Source of the DNA: Bryobacteraceae bacterium
Lineage (GTDB): Bacteria > Acidobacteriota > Terriglobia > Bryobacterales > Bryobacteraceae
Assembly: GCA_025928545.1 (NCBI GenBank)
Contig: JAICJH010000047.1
Location: forward strand, 1-54,343
Direction: 5' to 3'
DNA: 54,343 bases
Under the pieces are notes generated by a model, which ran no database searches, was not told where the DNA came from, and saw only the letters and a list, made by a program, of their open reading frames with translations. Below, in pieces: positions 43,149-53,698 of this stretch. The position numbers and the translations under genes are program-made. The first letter of the stretch is position 1. Every line of letters begins with the position of its first letter.

Positions 43149-43936
43149 AGCCGCGCGGGGCTTTGCAGCCGGAATGTCAGACGGGTTTCCGATGGGATCA
43201 CGACTTTTTGGCCACTGGTAATCACCGCCGCACCGGCACCCACCGCGGCGCCGGATCCGGCGCCAATCGCCGCGCCCTTGCCACCGCCCGCAATGCCGCC
43301 GATGATGGCGCCGAGGGCTGCCGTTCCGCCAACGATTTTACCCGATTTCGAACCCTGCGAACCACTCTCCGTTCTGACGTCATAGCTCGAAAGCTCAACC
43401 CACTGACCCTGGTATTTGATGGAAACGAGCGCCAGGGTCTGAACGGTGCGGCCCTGCAGTTTACCGGCCTGCTGGTCGTCAACGAGCTTTGTCATCACAT
43501 CCGCGTTTCGGGGAATGATTGTATCGCCATTGACGACGATGGGTTCATCCAGGCTGGCAAGAAAAGTCTGCCCGAGGCGCGACGTTTCGGAATTCACCGG
43601 ATCTACCATCCGCACCGTAATCATTGTTTCCGCGGGAATAGTGACACCGTCCCTGATTGGTGGAGGAGCCGCTGGCCGTGGAGGTGGCGCGACAGCTGTC
43701 GGTCGCGGTGCAGGTGTATCGCTGGAATCGGAAAACGTCAGCGATCTCACCAAATTGACATCGTAGTTTCTGACCTCGCCGTTTACCTCTATTCGCACCT
43801 GCCGCGATGTTCCACCAAGAAAAGTACCCTGTATCCGCTGACCATCGCGCAGGTTCAGCGTATCGGCGCCGGCAACGCCGGCGAGGCTGCAAAACAACAC
43901 AGCGAGACCAAGACCACAATTGCTAATGTGTTGCAT
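43145..43936 (-). CDS. Secreted LSm-like and glycine-zipper protein
   Basis: 263 aa with a strong site (AAGGAGATACT) before ATG 43936. Signal peptide LGLAVLFCSLAGVAGA; a small beta module (DTLNLRDGQRIQGTFLGG ... VRSLTFSD, about 25-70) like that in the protein at 2335-2757; a Pro-rich linker; a beta domain (about 95-205, PAETMITVRMVDPV ... GQWVELSSYDV); and a glycine zipper (GAIIGGIAGGGKGAAIGAG) before a final strand. No enzymatic motif. Likely an envelope protein, coupled to the DsbA-like gene. Confidence 0.78.
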   Translation of the reverse strand: MQHISNCGLGLAVLFCSLAGVAGADTLNLRDGQRIQGTFLGGTSRQVRIEVNGEVRNYDVNLVRSLTFSDSSDTPAPRPTAVAPPPRPAAPPPIRDGVTIPAETMITVRMVDPVNSETSRLGQTFLASLDEPIVVNGDTIIPRNADVMTKLVDDQQAGKLQGRTVQTLALVSIKYQGQWVELSSYDVRTESGSQGSKSGKIVGGTAALGAIIGGIAGGGKGAAIGAGSGAAVGAGAAVITSGQKVVIPSETRLTFRLQSPARL

Positions 43937-44032
43937 AGTATCTCCTTACTAATTCTAGATGTGAGGGACGAGCCACAGGCCGGACAGGTTTCGCAATCCC
44001 TGCCGCCGGGCAGGGAAGGTACTCTGTAGAAG

Positions 44033-44905
44033 ATGGAACTAACGCCACTCCGGGTTTTCATGACGGTGGCCAATGAGCGCAGTTTCTCGCGGGCGGCGGA
44101 GAGATTAGGCCGGACGCAACCGGCCGTTTCGCTGGCCCTGCAGCGCCTCGAGACTGAGCTTGGGGAGAAATTATTCGACCGTTCCGCGCGAGATGTAGTT
44201 CTCACCGATGCGGGACGCACTGTTCTCGAATTCGCCCGGCGGTTCCAGAATCTGGAATCGGAACTCGGTAACGCGATTGCCGAACTTCGTGATCACTCCG
44301 CGGGAAGGCTCTCGATCGGAGCCAATGAATCGACCGGACTTTACCTCCTGAAGTACATCGAAAAATACAGGCATCTGTATCCGCGGGTGAAAGTCCAGGT
44401 CCGGCGTGGTTTTTCCAGCCGTATTCCGGGCGAAATTGTAGACGGAAACCTGGAACTCGGCGTGATCAGTTACGAACCGAAGGATGAAAGATTACTGGCT
44501 ACCGTGATCTACACCGATGCGCTGGTTTTCGTCGTCTCCCCAAAGCACAGGCTGGCGGGACGCAAAGATGTCCCGATCACTGAACTTGGCGAGGAAACTT
44601 TCATCGCGCACAATGTTCTCTCGCCTTATCGCGAAATTGTGCTGCGCAGCTTTCAGGAACGCGGGGTCCGGCTGAATATGGATGTGGAAATGCCGACCGT
44701 GGAGACAATTCGCTGGATGGTGGAGCGGAATCTGGGAGTCGCATTTCTGCCTCGTATGTGCGTGGAACAGGAAATCGCGGAAGGCAGATTGGTTAACGTC
44801 CGAGTCCCGGAGATGGATGTAGAACGGAAGATTTATCTGATTCAACCCGCCCGGCGTGCCGTCAGTTATGCCGCGGAAGCCTTCCTGCGCCTGGTGCTGG
44901 AATAG
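44033..44905 (+). CDS. LysR-family transcriptional regulator
   Basis: 290 aa. Winged helix-turn-helix at the N-terminus (MTVANERSFSRAAERLGRTQPAVSLALQRLE), linker helix and a periplasmic-binding-protein-like effector domain (about 90-290; SIGANESTGLYLL, LGVAFLPRM). The domain resembles the CysB/Cbl and CbbR groups but the ligand is unknown. It is divergent from the glycine-zipper/dsbA-like operon, so that operon is the natural first target. Its stop is immediately followed by the ATG of a small membrane protein. Confidence 0.93.
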   Translation: MELTPLRVFMTVANERSFSRAAERLGRTQPAVSLALQRLETELGEKLFDRSARDVVLTDAGRTVLEFARRFQNLESELGNAIAELRDHSAGRLSIGANESTGLYLLKYIEKYRHLYPRVKVQVRRGFSSRIPGEIVDGNLELGVISYEPKDERLLATVIYTDALVFVVSPKHRLAGRKDVPITELGEETFIAHNVLSPYREIVLRSFQERGVRLNMDVEMPTVETIRWMVERNLGVAFLPRMCVEQEIAEGRLVNVRVPEMDVERKIYLIQPARRAVSYAAEAFLRLVLE

Positions 44906-45202
44906 ATGAACCTGCGAAACATCACGGGCAAAAAGCGTATTTTCGGGGCGGCCTTACTGGCATTGGCCGTCTTGTACGCTCTCGACGATCTTTCGGCCCG
45001 GTTGGAGTTGCCGTCACGCCCGCGTTTCGCCACATTGACGATCAGCCGCTACTACTACGTGAACGAAAAATACAATAAATTCAGTTATGAGCCCAGGCCC
45101 GCAATCGAACAACGGTGCGTCAATGCGCTGATGCCGCATTCAGGCTCGCTGCCGTGCTGGTATGTGAAGCGCCACCTGGTGCAAATAACCGAAGTGAACT
45201 GA
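44906..45202 (+). CDS. Small membrane-anchored hypothetical protein
   Basis: 98 aa. It starts directly after the LysR stop (TAG-ATG), so it is translated with it. One hydrophobic segment (about 12-28, IFGAALLALAVLYALDDL) is followed by a domain with RPRFATLTISRYYYVNEKYNKF and two cysteines (RCVNALMPHSGSLPCW). I recognise no family with known function; an export-anchored protein is likely. Confidence 0.65.
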   Translation: MNLRNITGKKRIFGAALLALAVLYALDDLSARLELPSRPRFATLTISRYYYVNEKYNKFSYEPRPAIEQRCVNALMPHSGSLPCWYVKRHLVQITEVN

Positions 45203-45209
45203 CCCAGGC

Positions 45210-46388
45210 TCAATCCCCCAGAAATCTTCCGAAAGATCTAAGTCCTGCCACGTTATCGCAGATGGCTTTGATTCCGGCCGTGATCGGAATTGCCAGCACC
45301 AGTCCTGCGGCGTCCCAGAGGAATCCCCAGAACATGAGCGAGAACGTGACCACCAGGGGGTTCAGATGCACCCGCGCGCCCACCAGCTTGGGATAAAACA
45401 CGTTCATCGCGGTGAGGTGAAGCGCCAGCACGATTATGAAGGACAACAGGATCGTGGTGCTGTCTGAACCGGCAGCCAGAGCTGAAAACAGCGGCGGCAG
45501 CATGCCGAGCGGCAAACCGATGTAGGGCACGAGACTGAGAAAGCCGCTCATGGAGCCGATCATGAACGCAAACGGGATATGGACGAGCGAAAACAGCGCC
45601 CAACTCAACGCCGCCAAAATGATCCCGATCATGAAATTTCCAACGACAAAAGCGCGCGCCATCGCCGAAACACCGCTTACGCTGCGGGCAACCACCAGGC
45701 GGTCCGGACCTTCAAAAAAACGCAGAAAACTTTTGTAGATGTGATCCCGCCAGCTCAGCATGAAATAGACGAGAAAGGGAACGAAAGACGACATCAGCAC
45801 GAACTGATAGAGCGTTCCCAAACGAGCGACGATAAAGTCCGCAATGGGGTTGCGGTCGTCATGGATCCGAACTTCCTGGATAGCGCCGGGAACCGGAGCG
45901 GGGGGCGGCAGGATGGTCTTCTTCCTGGTCGGCTTGACGGGCACTTCCGATGCGCCTGAAGCGCCGCTGGCACCCGTCGCTCTCGGCCCGGTACCCAGAA
46001 TCTGAGCGGCGGAATCCCCCACTTTTTGAATCTTGGCCGAAGTGTTTTCAAGCGTTGTGGTCAGATTCTTCTGCAGCTCCGGCGCATCCCGCGCAATGCC
46101 CGAGAGTTGGTTCCAGAGGGACAGGCTGGCGAAGTAGATGGCCAGCACGGCGACTGCACATACAAGTAATGTGGCAATAGAGCGGGGAATATGAATGCGC
46201 GTCAGGAGCCCGACCACCGGCTCCAGCAGGAAGGCGATAATCAGGGCTACCAACGCCGTGATCAGCACCGGGCGAGCCCAGTAAAGAAATGCGAGCACTA
46301 CTCCGGCTGCGATGATGAACGACGCATAATGGTGCACGCTCCGCGGCTCGTGAGCGTCGTCCCTCTGATTTCGCAGTCCGATTGGCAT
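45210..46388 (-). CDS. AI-2E family (PerM/TqsA-like) transporter
   Basis: 392 aa from ATG 46388. Eight or so spans: IIAAGVVLAFLYWARPVLI, ALVALIIAFLLEPVVGLL, then a soluble loop with an unusual Gly/Ala/Pro-rich insert (TGASGASGASEVPVKPTRKK) before the C-terminal core (FVVGNFMIGIILAALSWALF, GLPLGMLPPLFSAL). The family includes TqsA (autoinducer-2 exporter) and Na+/H+-linked members, so the substrate here cannot be assigned. Confidence 0.88.
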   Translation of the reverse strand: MPIGLRNQRDDAHEPRSVHHYASFIIAAGVVLAFLYWARPVLITALVALIIAFLLEPVVGLLTRIHIPRSIATLLVCAVAVLAIYFASLSLWNQLSGIARDAPELQKNLTTTLENTSAKIQKVGDSAAQILGTGPRATGASGASGASEVPVKPTRKKTILPPPAPVPGAIQEVRIHDDRNPIADFIVARLGTLYQFVLMSSFVPFLVYFMLSWRDHIYKSFLRFFEGPDRLVVARSVSGVSAMARAFVVGNFMIGIILAALSWALFSLVHIPFAFMIGSMSGFLSLVPYIGLPLGMLPPLFSALAAGSDSTTILLSFIIVLALHLTAMNVFYPKLVGARVHLNPLVVTFSLMFWGFLWDAAGLVLAIPITAGIKAICDNVAGLRSFGRFLGD

Positions 46389-46471
46389 TGCCGTACACCA
46401 GTGTAGTGGGTCATTCCACACGAGTTGCTTCCGTAAACATATGACACCTATCGACTCATTACAATCGTAGA

Positions 46472-46909
46472 GTGGAAAAAGAAGGGCGTATTCTGGCGCT
46501 CGATCTCGGCAGGAAGCGAATTGGCCTGGCCATCAGCGACGAGTTGGGAATCACGGCGCAAGGGCTTGAAACCCTGGAGCGGCGGGGTCGGCGCGATGAC
46601 ATCGAGGAACTGCGCAAGCTTATCGGCGCGCGCGGCGTCACCAGAATCCTGATGGGCGACCCACTTCATATGAGCGGGGACTCCAGCGCGCAGGGCGATT
46701 ACACGCGCGAGTTCGCGTCTGAGCTGGAGCGCAAAACCGGTTTAGTTGTAGAGTTCCGCGACGAGCGCTGGACGAGCCGGGAAGCGGAGCGCGTGTTGCG
46801 TGGTTCGGGCGTCGCGAATGGAAAACGCAAAGCTACGATTGATAAGCTTTCGGCGGTGATTCTATTGCAAAGCTATCTGGACTCGCCGGGAACGGGGTTG
46901 ACCGATTGA
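46472..46909 (+). CDS. ruvX: RuvX/YqgF Holliday-junction resolvase-like RNase
   Basis: 145 aa from GTG 46472. RNase H-like fold with the first catalytic Asp in ALDLGRKRIGLAISD, the Glu region EFRDERWTSREAER and Asp in DKLSAVILLQSYLD. It processes 16S rRNA ends and/or acts on recombination intermediates. It overlaps the TTG start of mltG (TTGA), a pairing seen in many bacteria. Confidence 0.93.
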   Translation: MEKEGRILALDLGRKRIGLAISDELGITAQGLETLERRGRRDDIEELRKLIGARGVTRILMGDPLHMSGDSSAQGDYTREFASELERKTGLVVEFRDERWTSREAERVLRGSGVANGKRKATIDKLSAVILLQSYLDSPGTGLTD

Positions 46910-47931
46910 GCACCAGGGGAAAAAAGAGAACCGGTTGGGTGGCGCCTGCCCTCCTGTTGATTGCGCTGATCGGGGGAGGCGCCTGGCTCATGGCGCAACT
47001 GACGCAGCCGTGGAAAGGCTTCACCGGACCGGTGATCGTCGAATTGCCCCGTGGCACCAGCACCAGCCAGATGGCCGCCATCCTGGCCGCGCATGGAGTC
47101 ATCGAACACCCATGGCAGTTTCTGGCTGCGCGTTTCCTTCGCCATGGCCAGCGACTACAGGCCGGCGAGTATCAGTTCGTCGATGCGGCCTCGCCGCTCG
47201 ATGTCTTCGGCAAGATCGCACGCGGCGATATTTATTACATGGAACTGCTCGTGCCGGAGGGCTTTAATATGTTTGAGGTTGCCGATGCCGTGGCCAGGCT
47301 GGGCACCATGTCGGCCGACTCATTTCTGGCCGCTGCGCGCGACCCGGCGCTCATTCACGACCTCGATCCCGAGGCTCAGAGTCTGGAAGGATTTTTATTC
47401 CCGAACAAGTATCGGGTGCAGCGAAAAACAACCGCGCACGAGATCTGCCGGATGATGACGAAGGAATTCCGCCTTCGCTGGCAGACCATCTCGGGTTCGG
47501 CGAATTCGTCGAAGTCGGTGCATGACGTCGTCACGCTGGCCTCGCTCGTGGAGCGGGAAGCGCGTCTCCCGGCTGAGAGGACGCTGGTGGCATCCGTCTT
47601 TCAAAACCGCCTGCGCGTCGGCATGCGGCTGGATTGCGATCCCACCACCGTATATGCGGCCTTGCTGGAAGGCCGTTACAGCGGCACTATTCGTCAATCC
47701 GATCTGGCCAGCGATAATCCGTACAACACTTATCGACACGATGGCTTACCGCCCGGGCCAATTGCGAATCCGGGGCTTGATTCTCTGAAAGCGGCGATAT
47801 CGCCCGAGGTTACCAACCATCTTTATTTCGTGGCGAAAGCGGATGGTTCGGGAGGCCACTACTTTACCGACTCATTGCAGCAACACGAGGCAGCCGTCGC
47901 CCAGTATCGCCGTGCCACGCGCAATCGCTAA
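46906..47931 (+). CDS. mltG: MltG endolytic murein transglycosylase
   Basis: 341 aa from TTG 46906. One membrane span (about 12-30), a LysM-like sub-domain, then the YceG catalytic domain with E216 in LASLVEREA, the position of the essential Glu in E. coli MltG. The blocks FLFPNKYRV and TVYAALLEGRY-type sequence support the call. It cuts nascent peptidoglycan strands and is thought to end glycan elongation. Confidence 0.95.
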   Translation: MSTRGKKRTGWVAPALLLIALIGGGAWLMAQLTQPWKGFTGPVIVELPRGTSTSQMAAILAAHGVIEHPWQFLAARFLRHGQRLQAGEYQFVDAASPLDVFGKIARGDIYYMELLVPEGFNMFEVADAVARLGTMSADSFLAAARDPALIHDLDPEAQSLEGFLFPNKYRVQRKTTAHEICRMMTKEFRLRWQTISGSANSSKSVHDVVTLASLVEREARLPAERTLVASVFQNRLRVGMRLDCDPTTVYAALLEGRYSGTIRQSDLASDNPYNTYRHDGLPPGPIANPGLDSLKAAISPEVTNHLYFVAKADGSGGHYFTDSLQQHEAAVAQYRRATRNR

Positions 47932-48373
47932 AAAACGGGTCACGAAGAAGCAGCGCGTCGTGGATTTCGCAGCTTCCCGCGGTTGGTCGCGCATCGGGGA
48001 AAGCCAGTGGAATGAGTTGCGGCGCGACTTACCGGATATTTCCGCGGAGATGATCCGGCGGGCAGGTCTTCCGGTGGAGGCGCCGTGGTCGGGCGTGCGC
48101 CAGCATACATTCGCGGACCTGAATGAATCCCTTCGCGAATATAGCCAGATCTACCAAACGCGACCCGACCTCAGGCCGTACTGCCGAGAGCAGGTTATTG
48201 CAGCCAAAGACCGGGCGCGATGGCTCGCAGTGCGCAGCAAGCTTGACGACCAATTGCGCCGCCGCAAGGAAACGATGGTGGAGTGGATGCTGGTGTGGCT
48301 AAGCGATCCTGCCCTTTTTCCCGCCTGGATAGAAACGCTCGCGAGGTTCCATCCTGCGGTACTTTTGGACTAA
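47912..48373 (+). CDS. Hypothetical protein overlapping the mltG end
   Basis: About 153 aa from GTG 47912 (an in-frame start at 47843 lies further inside mltG). Charged and helical: RVVDFAASRGWSRIGESQWN, then PDLRPYCREQVIAAKDRARW and a C-terminal segment with MVEWMLVWLSDPALFPAWIE. No family recognised. It could be a small cytosolic helical protein co-transcribed with mltG. Confidence 0.6.
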   Translation: MPRAIAKKRVTKKQRVVDFAASRGWSRIGESQWNELRRDLPDISAEMIRRAGLPVEAPWSGVRQHTFADLNESLREYSQIYQTRPDLRPYCREQVIAAKDRARWLAVRSKLDDQLRRRKETMVEWMLVWLSDPALFPAWIETLARFHPAVLLD

Positions 48374-48591
48374 TTGCGGGCCAAAAGTTCCATCAATGGG
48401 ATGCAATGCGGCCAGGCAACTCGGCGTCCCCGGGGAGGGCCATTGAAATCAATGACTTGAAGGGCCACAGCAGTGGAATGAAAATTGCTCGATCAGGTTG
48501 ACTCGCCGAACCAGTGACATGTTTGGCCTCTTGAGGCAAAGAGGGCACGACTTCGGAGGAGGCCGATGCTTTTGTTCTGCCCTAGACGAAG
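48374..48591 (+). promoter_or_regulatory. Intergenic region with a sigma-54-like promoter
   Basis: No gene is supported here. TGGAATGAAAATTGCT (48474-48489) has the GG-N10-GC spacing of RpoN promoters and lies about 100 bases upstream of the response-regulator start. Confidence 0.45.
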
Positions 48592-49023
48592 ATGCAAGAT
48601 CGTATACCAGACATCTTGTTGGCTGAAGACAATCCGGCAGACGTTTTTCTCGTAAAGGAAGCCATCCGCACCTATGCGCTCAGCGTCAATCTTCACGTCG
48701 TCCGGGACGGAGAAGCCGCAATCCGTGTTATCGAAGCCATCGAACACGGTGAACGCGAGGTTTATCCCGGTGTCATTCTTCTTGACCTGAATCTGCCCAG
48801 GAGAACGGGATTGGAAGTTCTCGCGCGGTTGCGTGAAAGTATTCAATGTGGCGGTATTCCGGTTGCCATCATCTCCTCGTCGCGTCAGCCCGCTGAATTA
48901 GCAAGTGAGGCGGGAGTCCACGCCGATCGGTTCTTCACGAAGCCGAGCGACTATGACCGGTTTATGGAACTCGGCGGGATTATCCGGGACTTACTGCATA
49001 GCCCCGTCTGCGCCATGGCATAG
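48592..49023 (+). CDS. Single-domain response regulator (Rcp1-like)
   Basis: 143 aa, receiver domain only: acidic pocket AEDNPAD, phospho-acceptor D65 in LLDLNLP, and the conserved Thr/Lys region (VAIISSSRQ, FFTKPSD). It resembles cyanobacterial phytochrome partners (Rcp1), which pass phosphate between kinases rather than bind DNA. No kinase is encoded next to it. Confidence 0.92.
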   Translation: MQDRIPDILLAEDNPADVFLVKEAIRTYALSVNLHVVRDGEAAIRVIEAIEHGEREVYPGVILLDLNLPRRTGLEVLARLRESIQCGGIPVAIISSSRQPAELASEAGVHADRFFTKPSDYDRFMELGGIIRDLLHSPVCAMA

Positions 49024-49065
49024 CCGCCACGTCGACGCCGGCATATCAACCACAGTCCTGTGCGC

Positions 49066-50859
49066 TCAATGGGAATGGCGCGGCACAACTTCCCACAGAT
49101 CCCGGTAATTCACCGCAAACTCCAGGCAGGCCCCCGTATCGAGTTGGCCGACATGCGCGCGATAAAGTTCCTGCCAGGGTGAGTCATTCTTCAGGTGAGC
49201 CGGCGGCAGGGCGGAACGGCGATTCTCGATTTCCGCGTCGCTCACCAGTAGATCTACGCGCCGATTCTTCAGGTCCACCTTCACCATGTCGCCGGTACGC
49301 AGAATCGCCAGATTGCCGCCGGCCGCCGATTCCGGCACCGCGTGCAAAATCGACGGGCTGTCGGATGTACCGCTCTGTCGGCCGTCGCCAAGACACGGCA
49401 ACATTCGCATACCGCTGCGTATCAGCGATCCAGGGGGCTGCATGTTGACTACTTCCGACGAACCGGGATATCCCAGAGGGCCGGTCCCGCGAACGACCAG
49501 CATGCAATGCTCGTCGATGTTGAGTTTTGGATCTTCGATGTGCTTCCTGTAATCTTCCGGGCCGTCGAAAACGATGACCCGCGAGGTAAAGCACTCTTCC
49601 GACCCAGGCGTCGAGAGGAAGCGGCGCCGGAAATCATCGCTCACCACTGACGTCTTAATCAGTGCGGACGTAAAAAGGTTCCCCGTCAGCACCATGAAGC
49701 CTGCTTGTGTCTTCAGTGGCTTCGAACAGGGCCGAATGATCTCTTCATCCAGGATACGCGCGTCGCGGCAATTCTCACCCACGGTTCGTCCGTTGGCGGT
49801 GATGGCGTCTTCGTGCAAACGCCCTGCCCGCACCAGTTCGCCCATAACGGCTGGCACCCCGCCGGCGCGGTCGAAACCCTGCCCCAGATAAGCCCCCGCC
49901 GGTTGCACGTTCGCCAGCAGAGGAACATCGTGACCGATCGTTTCGAAATCCTTCACGTCCACTTGAACGCCCATATGACGCGCAATCGCAGTGATGTGCG
50001 GCGCGCAGTTGGTGGAGCCGCCGATCGCGGAATTCACTACAATGGCGTTTTCAAACGCCTTCCGGGTCATGATCTTTTTTGGCGTGAGATCTTCCCGAAC
50101 CATGTCTACGATGCGGCGGCCCGTCTCATAGGCCATGCGCGCCCGCGCGCCATCCGGCGCCGGAATCGCGGCACACCCTGGCAGCGACATGCCGAGTGCT
50201 TCCGCAACCGAATTCATGGAGAGCGCCGTACCCATCGTGTTGCAGTGGCCGGGACCTGGAGACGACTGGCAGTTGATCTCAATCAGTTCGTCGTCGGTAA
50301 TCTTATCCTCGGCACGCAGTCTGCGAGCCTCCCACAGCGCCATTCCCGACCCGGCCAGTTTGCCTTTATAGTAGCTGTCGATCATGGGACCACCTGAAAG
50401 AACAATGGCCGGCAGGTTCACTGTTGCCGCCGCCATCAGACTGGCAGGAGTTGTTTTATCGCAGGCAGTCGTCAGAACGACTCCGTCGAACGGATACCCG
50501 CAGAGAATTTCCACCAGACCGAGGTACGCCAGATTTCGATCCAGCGCCGCCGTTGGACGGCGGCAGCTTTCCTGCATCGGATGCAGCGGAAACTCAATTG
50601 GTATTCCACCCGCGTCGCGTATGCCGTCTTTGACTCTTGCGGCGAGTGCGAGATGAATACGGTTGCAGGGCGTCAGTTCACTGCCGGATTGGGAAATGCC
50701 GATGATCGGCCGGCCCGATTGAAGCTCCTTGCGGGTCAATCCCCAAATCATGTACCGGTCGATATAAATAGCGGTTTCGCCGGGATCTGCCGGATCGTTA
50801 AACCAGATTTCGCTGCGGAGCCTTTTTCGTTGGGTCGGAGTAGCGTGCTCGGTGCTCAA
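49066..50859 (-). CDS. IlvD/Edd-family sugar acid dehydratase
   Basis: 597 aa from TTG 50859, preceded by GAGGA; a longer ORF begins 51 codons earlier but that extension is Ser/Arg-rich and unlike the family. The cluster-binding Cys positions are in TPCNRIH (C65), TTACDKTTP (C133) and GHCNTMGTA (C206). These enzymes use an Fe-S cluster and Mg2+ to dehydrate dihydroxy acids. The sequence looks closer to the pentonate/hexonate (arabinonate, xylonate) branch than to the branched-chain amino-acid enzyme. It could feed sugar-acid catabolism along with uxuA. Confidence 0.88.
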   Translation of the reverse strand: MSTEHATPTQRKRLRSEIWFNDPADPGETAIYIDRYMIWGLTRKELQSGRPIIGISQSGSELTPCNRIHLALAARVKDGIRDAGGIPIEFPLHPMQESCRRPTAALDRNLAYLGLVEILCGYPFDGVVLTTACDKTTPASLMAAATVNLPAIVLSGGPMIDSYYKGKLAGSGMALWEARRLRAEDKITDDELIEINCQSSPGPGHCNTMGTALSMNSVAEALGMSLPGCAAIPAPDGARARMAYETGRRIVDMVREDLTPKKIMTRKAFENAIVVNSAIGGSTNCAPHITAIARHMGVQVDVKDFETIGHDVPLLANVQPAGAYLGQGFDRAGGVPAVMGELVRAGRLHEDAITANGRTVGENCRDARILDEEIIRPCSKPLKTQAGFMVLTGNLFTSALIKTSVVSDDFRRRFLSTPGSEECFTSRVIVFDGPEDYRKHIEDPKLNIDEHCMLVVRGTGPLGYPGSSEVVNMQPPGSLIRSGMRMLPCLGDGRQSGTSDSPSILHAVPESAAGGNLAILRTGDMVKVDLKNRRVDLLVSDAEIENRRSALPPAHLKNDSPWQELYRAHVGQLDTGACLEFAVNYRDLWEVVPRHSH

Positions 50860-51232
50860 AACGTTCCTCGGACCTACTCTACATGACCGGTCTGCAGAGA
50901 AACAGTCTGCTGAAGCAAGGAAATGGGAAACAAGGGATGAGAGAAGGTGGCGGGCCAGCGATCTGGCTTGCGAACAGGAACCACCTCCGGATGGTTTTCC
51001 TCCGAATCGCAAGTCAGACTGTTTTCGACTATCACTGGACCCGCTCTTAAGAGTGCGGTACCGCTTATAGGTGGAACGAATGGCCTGTAAGCCACCCGAA
51101 AAGATTCATTACCGTCTGAATCCTTCTATGTCATGATCCTAACCTTTTACGGGTTGTCCTGGGAAGTGCCTTGGTACCAGAACCAATATTCCGGCTGTTC
51201 CTGTCGATCCAGGCGGCACCTATACTGAGGTC
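50860..51232 (+). promoter_or_regulatory. uvrB upstream region
   Basis: No gene is supported. TATACT (51221-51226) is a good -10 box only 7 bases ahead of the uvrB ATG, so the transcript may begin at or next to the start codon. I saw no LexA-box-like palindrome that I could assign. Confidence 0.35.
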
Positions 51233-53230
<1,998 letters not shown>

Positions 53231-53321
53231 GTATTGCGGTTGATTTGCTCGCCCGGTCGAAATTTGCTCGAATACCCCAAAAAACAGGACCGTCCGCGCC
53301 GCGGGAGTACAATGGGGCGAC

Positions 53322-53627
53322 ATGGCCGATGTTACCAAGCAGGATTTGGTCGAAATGGAAGAGCGGATCGTCTCAAGGCTGAAGGCGTACATCGATGAGC
53401 GCTTCGAAGGGCAAAAGGCCTGCAGCGATCAGCGCTCCGAAGGGCTGAAGGCCTACATCAATGAGCGCTCTGAAAAGGTCGAAACAGCTCTTCTGAGTGA
53501 GTTCTGGAAGTGGGGCCGTACTTCCGATATGCGAACCCGTCAGGCAATTACCGATACCGGACTGTTGGGCGAGCGGGTTCTCGCCATTGAAGATCGCGTG
53601 TCGGCACTCGAACGAAAAGCGCACTGA
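53322..53627 (+). CDS. Small coiled-coil hypothetical protein
   Basis: 101 aa. Almost fully helical: two tandem copies of a heptad unit (LKAYIDERFEGQ and LKAYINERSE) suggest a duplicated coiled coil; the C-terminus has a second helix (LGERVLAIEDRVSALER). No membrane span or signal. Possibly a trimer-forming or scaffold protein; the family is not recognised. Confidence 0.6.
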   Translation: MADVTKQDLVEMEERIVSRLKAYIDERFEGQKACSDQRSEGLKAYINERSEKVETALLSEFWKWGRTSDMRTRQAITDTGLLGERVLAIEDRVSALERKAH

Positions 53628-53698
53628 CCACGGAAGTTCTCGAAAAACACGCGCCGGTATCCGACGCTTTGCGAAGAACGCGATTGCGGTAAGCGCAT

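Noticed and set aside
50860..51012. N-terminal extension of the IlvD/Edd gene
   Set aside because: The added residues are Ser/Arg-rich and unlike the family, while a TTG with GAGGA gives a normal-length enzyme.
50860..51232. LexA/SOS box upstream of uvrB
   Set aside because: No palindrome of a form I can tie to LexA is present, and acidobacterial LexA sites are not known well enough to call one.
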